From NCBI GenBank assembly GCA_016866915.1, contig VGKR01000021.1, forward strand, positions 1 through 7,330: 7,330 nt of DNA. Direction: 5' to 3'. Position numbers and translations under genes: made by a program. The notes under the pieces were generated by a model. The model was not told where the DNA came from, did not search any database, and worked only from the letters and a program-made list of their open reading frames with translations. This document shows, one piece after another, positions 5,931 through 7,330 of this stretch (positions are counted from its first letter, which is position 1; the number at the start of each line of letters is the position of its first letter). Source of the DNA: Candidatus Pacearchaeota archaeon. GTDB lineage: Archaea; Nanobdellota; Nanobdellia; Pacearchaeales; GW2011-AR1.

Positions 5931-7030
5931 TTTTGCAAAATAGAGGTGTAAATTTTTTTGTATTTTTTTGAGATTTCGTTCCAGCTGTTTTCTTTTGAAT
6001 ATCTTGCGCATTCTTTTTTCATTTTATTGTAATTTGCAGGTTTCATTGCTTCTTTGATTGCTTTAGCGTAATCTTCTTCATTTTCAACAATTTTCAAACA
6101 ACCATATCTATCTGATATTTCTTTAAAAAATAAAATATTGCTTGTCACAACAGGTGTTTTTGTGGTCATCGCATGAGCAAAGATTCCACTTCCGATTCCC
6201 CCCCTATATGGCTGGAGAACTAAATCTGCAGCAGAAAAATATTTCCACCATTCTGGTTTTTTGTCTGTTATATCTAAAATATCAAATCTGACTTTATTTT
6301 GAATTTTGTTTTTTTGAACATAAGCAGTACAATAATTCAAATAAGCATTCAATCTCTTTTGGTTTCTATCGTTTATTGCTTTAGGATTTATTACAATTAA
6401 GATTGTTTTTCCGATTTCTTTTGCATGACGAATAATTATGTCAGCACCATGGTCGGGAATAAAATTACCTATTATAAGATATATTTTTCCAGATAAATTA
6501 AGTTCTTTCTTTGCTTTATCTTTAGAAATTAGCTTATTTTGCTCAATTATTCCCTGAGGCAAAACTTCTATCTTTCTTTTCGAAACATTATATTCTTTTG
6601 ATAAAATGTCTTTAAAAAAATTAGCATGTACTATTATTTTGTCTGAATATTTGTTTATAATCCTATTTTGAGTCAGATATAATAATCTCCTTAAGATAAT
6701 TTTTATTTTGTTTCCTTTAAATTTTTCTTTTTGCGAAAGAGCTGTATGCATTGTTGTGATGATTCTGCATTTCTTAGAACTCAATAAAAAATATAAAAGA
6801 AAAAAAGGAAGTCCGTACCATCCTAATAAATTATATTCATGCTGAAGATGTATAACATCGTATTTTTTTAATTCTTTTATTTTTTTAAAAAGAGTTTGAG
6901 GTTTGCCTGCTTCGTAAGTTATATCGTAGGCATCAACTTTATTTTTTCTAAGTGCTTCTGTCAAAAAAACAGAATAACCTGATATTGCTTTCTCTGATTT
7001 TCTAGAAGGGAAAACCATTGCTGTTTTCAT
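5927..7030 (-). CDS. Glycosyltransferase, GT4-like (GT-B fold), atypical donor site
   Basis: A 367-residue predicted glycosyltransferase acting on cytoplasmic lipid-linked or surface glycan precursors. The N-terminal half has the HLQHEYN signature (61-67) and TTMHTA (92-97), typical of GT4 relatives. A short linker VLPQGI (156-161) leads into the C-terminal donor domain: IIGNFIPDHGAD (186-197), ADLVLQPY (268-275), then RGGIGSGIFAHAM (276-288) and TPVVTS. The usual Arg/Lys phosphate-binding pair is not obvious (H194 sits near the Lys position), and E-x7-E reads G278-x7-H286. SG in this loop is nonetheless common in one branch of GT4, so activity is plausible. ATG 7030 is chosen because it follows the upstream gene's TAA after a single base; the TTG at 7066 would overlap that gene by 35 bases. 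It is co-transcribed with the SDR gene. Its stop overlaps the stop of the converging C-methyltransferase gene by four bases. Confidence 0.88.
   Translation of the reverse strand: MKTAMVFPSRKSEKAISGYSVFLTEALRKNKVDAYDITYEAGKPQTLFKKIKELKKYDVIHLQHEYNLLGWYGLPFFLLYFLLSSKKCRIITTMHTALSQKEKFKGNKIKIILRRLLYLTQNRIINKYSDKIIVHANFFKDILSKEYNVSKRKIEVLPQGIIEQNKLISKDKAKKELNLSGKIYLIIGNFIPDHGADIIIRHAKEIGKTILIVINPKAINDRNQKRLNAYLNYCTAYVQKNKIQNKVRFDILDITDKKPEWWKYFSAADLVLQPYRGGIGSGIFAHAMTTKTPVVTSNILFFKEISDRYGCLKIVENEEDYAKAIKEAMKPANYNKMKKECARYSKENSWNEISKKYKKIYTSILQN
5930..5941. repeat. 12-nt perfect palindrome after the C-methyltransferase stop
   Basis: ATTTTGCAAAAT reads the same on both strands and begins on the last base of the + strand stop codon, inside the last codons of the - strand glycosyltransferase. 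It has no loop, so it would make a poor hairpin; it could be a protein site or chance in A/T-rich DNA. It lies 11 bases before the first of two T-tracts. Confidence 0.3.
5953..5969 (+). terminator. Probable oligo-T termination signal for the + strand C-methyltransferase transcript
   Basis: Two T7 runs on the + strand (5953-5959 and 5963-5969) start 22 bases after the stop codon. Archaeal RNA polymerase can terminate at T-runs in the non-template strand without a hairpin, and such signals often come in pairs. The site lies inside the converging gene, where the same bases encode two Lys pairs of its C terminus, so the runs might also simply reflect Lys codons. Function is inferred. Confidence 0.5.
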
Positions 7031-7031
7031 T

Positions 7032-7330
7032 TTAAGCGCTATGCTTTGTATCTCTCCAATATTCAATTGTTTTTCTTAAGCCTTCTTCAGGAGAAATCGT
7101 TTGTCTCCATCCCAATATCTTTTTGGCTTTAGAAGCATCTAAAACCAAATATGGCTGATCTGAAGCAAGCGGACGGTGCGGATATCCTGGAGGATACTCT
7201 CCAAGATGTATTTTTTCTTTTGGAAAATTCAACATATCTGCTATTTTTAATGTCCATTCTCTGTTTGTATATCCTTTTCCTCCTGCTATATTGAATACTT
7301 GCCCTTTTGCTTCTGGAGTTTTCATAGATA
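7032..7330 (-). CDS. NAD-dependent epimerase/dehydratase, extended SDR family (C-terminal part, 5' end off the window)
   Basis: Only the last ~99 residues of a nucleotide-sugar epimerase or dehydratase are present; the Rossmann NAD-binding domain and the YxxxK catalytic site lie beyond the right edge. The frame is open to the edge, and the ATG at 7325 is probably an internal Met because homologues run straight through this segment. Visible family features are GQVFNIAGGKGYTNREW (the FNxGxG segment of the substrate-binding half), HRPLASDQPYLVLDASKAK, KILGWRQTISPEEGLRKT and the ending IEYWRDTKHSA. This tail occurs in UDP-glucose 4-epimerases, dTDP-glucose 4,6-dehydratases and GDP-sugar dehydratases alike, so the reaction cannot be named. 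It is upstream in the same operon as the glycosyltransferase, with one base between its TAA and the next ATG, and probably makes a nucleotide sugar for the neighbouring enzymes. Confidence 0.9.
   Translation of the reverse strand, partial: SMKTPEAKGQVFNIAGGKGYTNREWTLKIADMLNFPKEKIHLGEYPPGYPHRPLASDQPYLVLDASKAKKILGWRQTISPEEGLRKTIEYWRDTKHSA

Noticed and set aside
7031..7066. TTG-initiated 12-residue extension of the - strand glycosyltransferase
   Set aside because: It lies inside the end of the SDR gene; the ATG at 7030 directly after the stop is followed by the typical first beta strand of a GT4 enzyme.

Overview
The window is an A/T-rich (by eye roughly 30% G+C), gene-dense stretch of an archaeal genome, most likely from a small-genome lineage of the DPANN type such as Woesearchaeota or Pacearchaeota. 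Four things point to archaea. The first gene is an STT3/AglB-type oligosaccharyltransferase with archaeal-style motifs. Two TATA-like boxes sit at exactly -29 to -22 from start codons, as expected for leaderless transcripts. The predicted starts lack Shine-Dalgarno sequences. The proteins are very rich in Lys, Ile and Asn. The lineage is an inference from composition and family resemblance, not from a marker gene.

Layout, left to right. (1) The C-terminal 580 residues of the oligosaccharyltransferase run off the left edge (+ strand). (2) A 55-nt gap carries a promoter, followed by a tight three-gene + strand operon: a UDP-GlcNAc 2-epimerase family protein, a small class I SAM methyltransferase and a GT4 glycosyltransferase. 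Both junctions are ATGA stop/start overlaps. (3) A 62-nt gap carries a second, very similar promoter, followed by a three-domain sugar C-methyltransferase of the NovU/TcaB9 type. (4) A converging - strand pair follows: a GT4-like glycosyltransferase, and upstream of it the C-terminal end of an extended-SDR nucleotide-sugar epimerase/dehydratase that runs off the right edge. The two converging genes share four bases, CTAA, which give both stop codons.

All seven genes fit one theme: making, modifying and transferring surface sugars. The epimerase and SDR would make nucleotide sugars. The C-methyltransferase would add a methyl branch to a keto-deoxysugar, the small methyltransferase may modify a sugar or lipid, the two GT4 enzymes would build the glycan, and AglB would move a lipid-linked glycan onto Asn residues of exported proteins. 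That all of them serve one glycan is an inference from gene order.

No tRNA, rRNA, CRISPR array, insertion sequence or attachment site was recognised, and no gene-free stretch exceeds about 62 bases. I found no convincing new system. The points most worth checking are the matched leaderless promoters, the epimerase with Lys in place of an active-site Arg, the C-methyltransferase in an archaeal glycan locus, and the overlapping convergent stop codons with nearby T-tracts.
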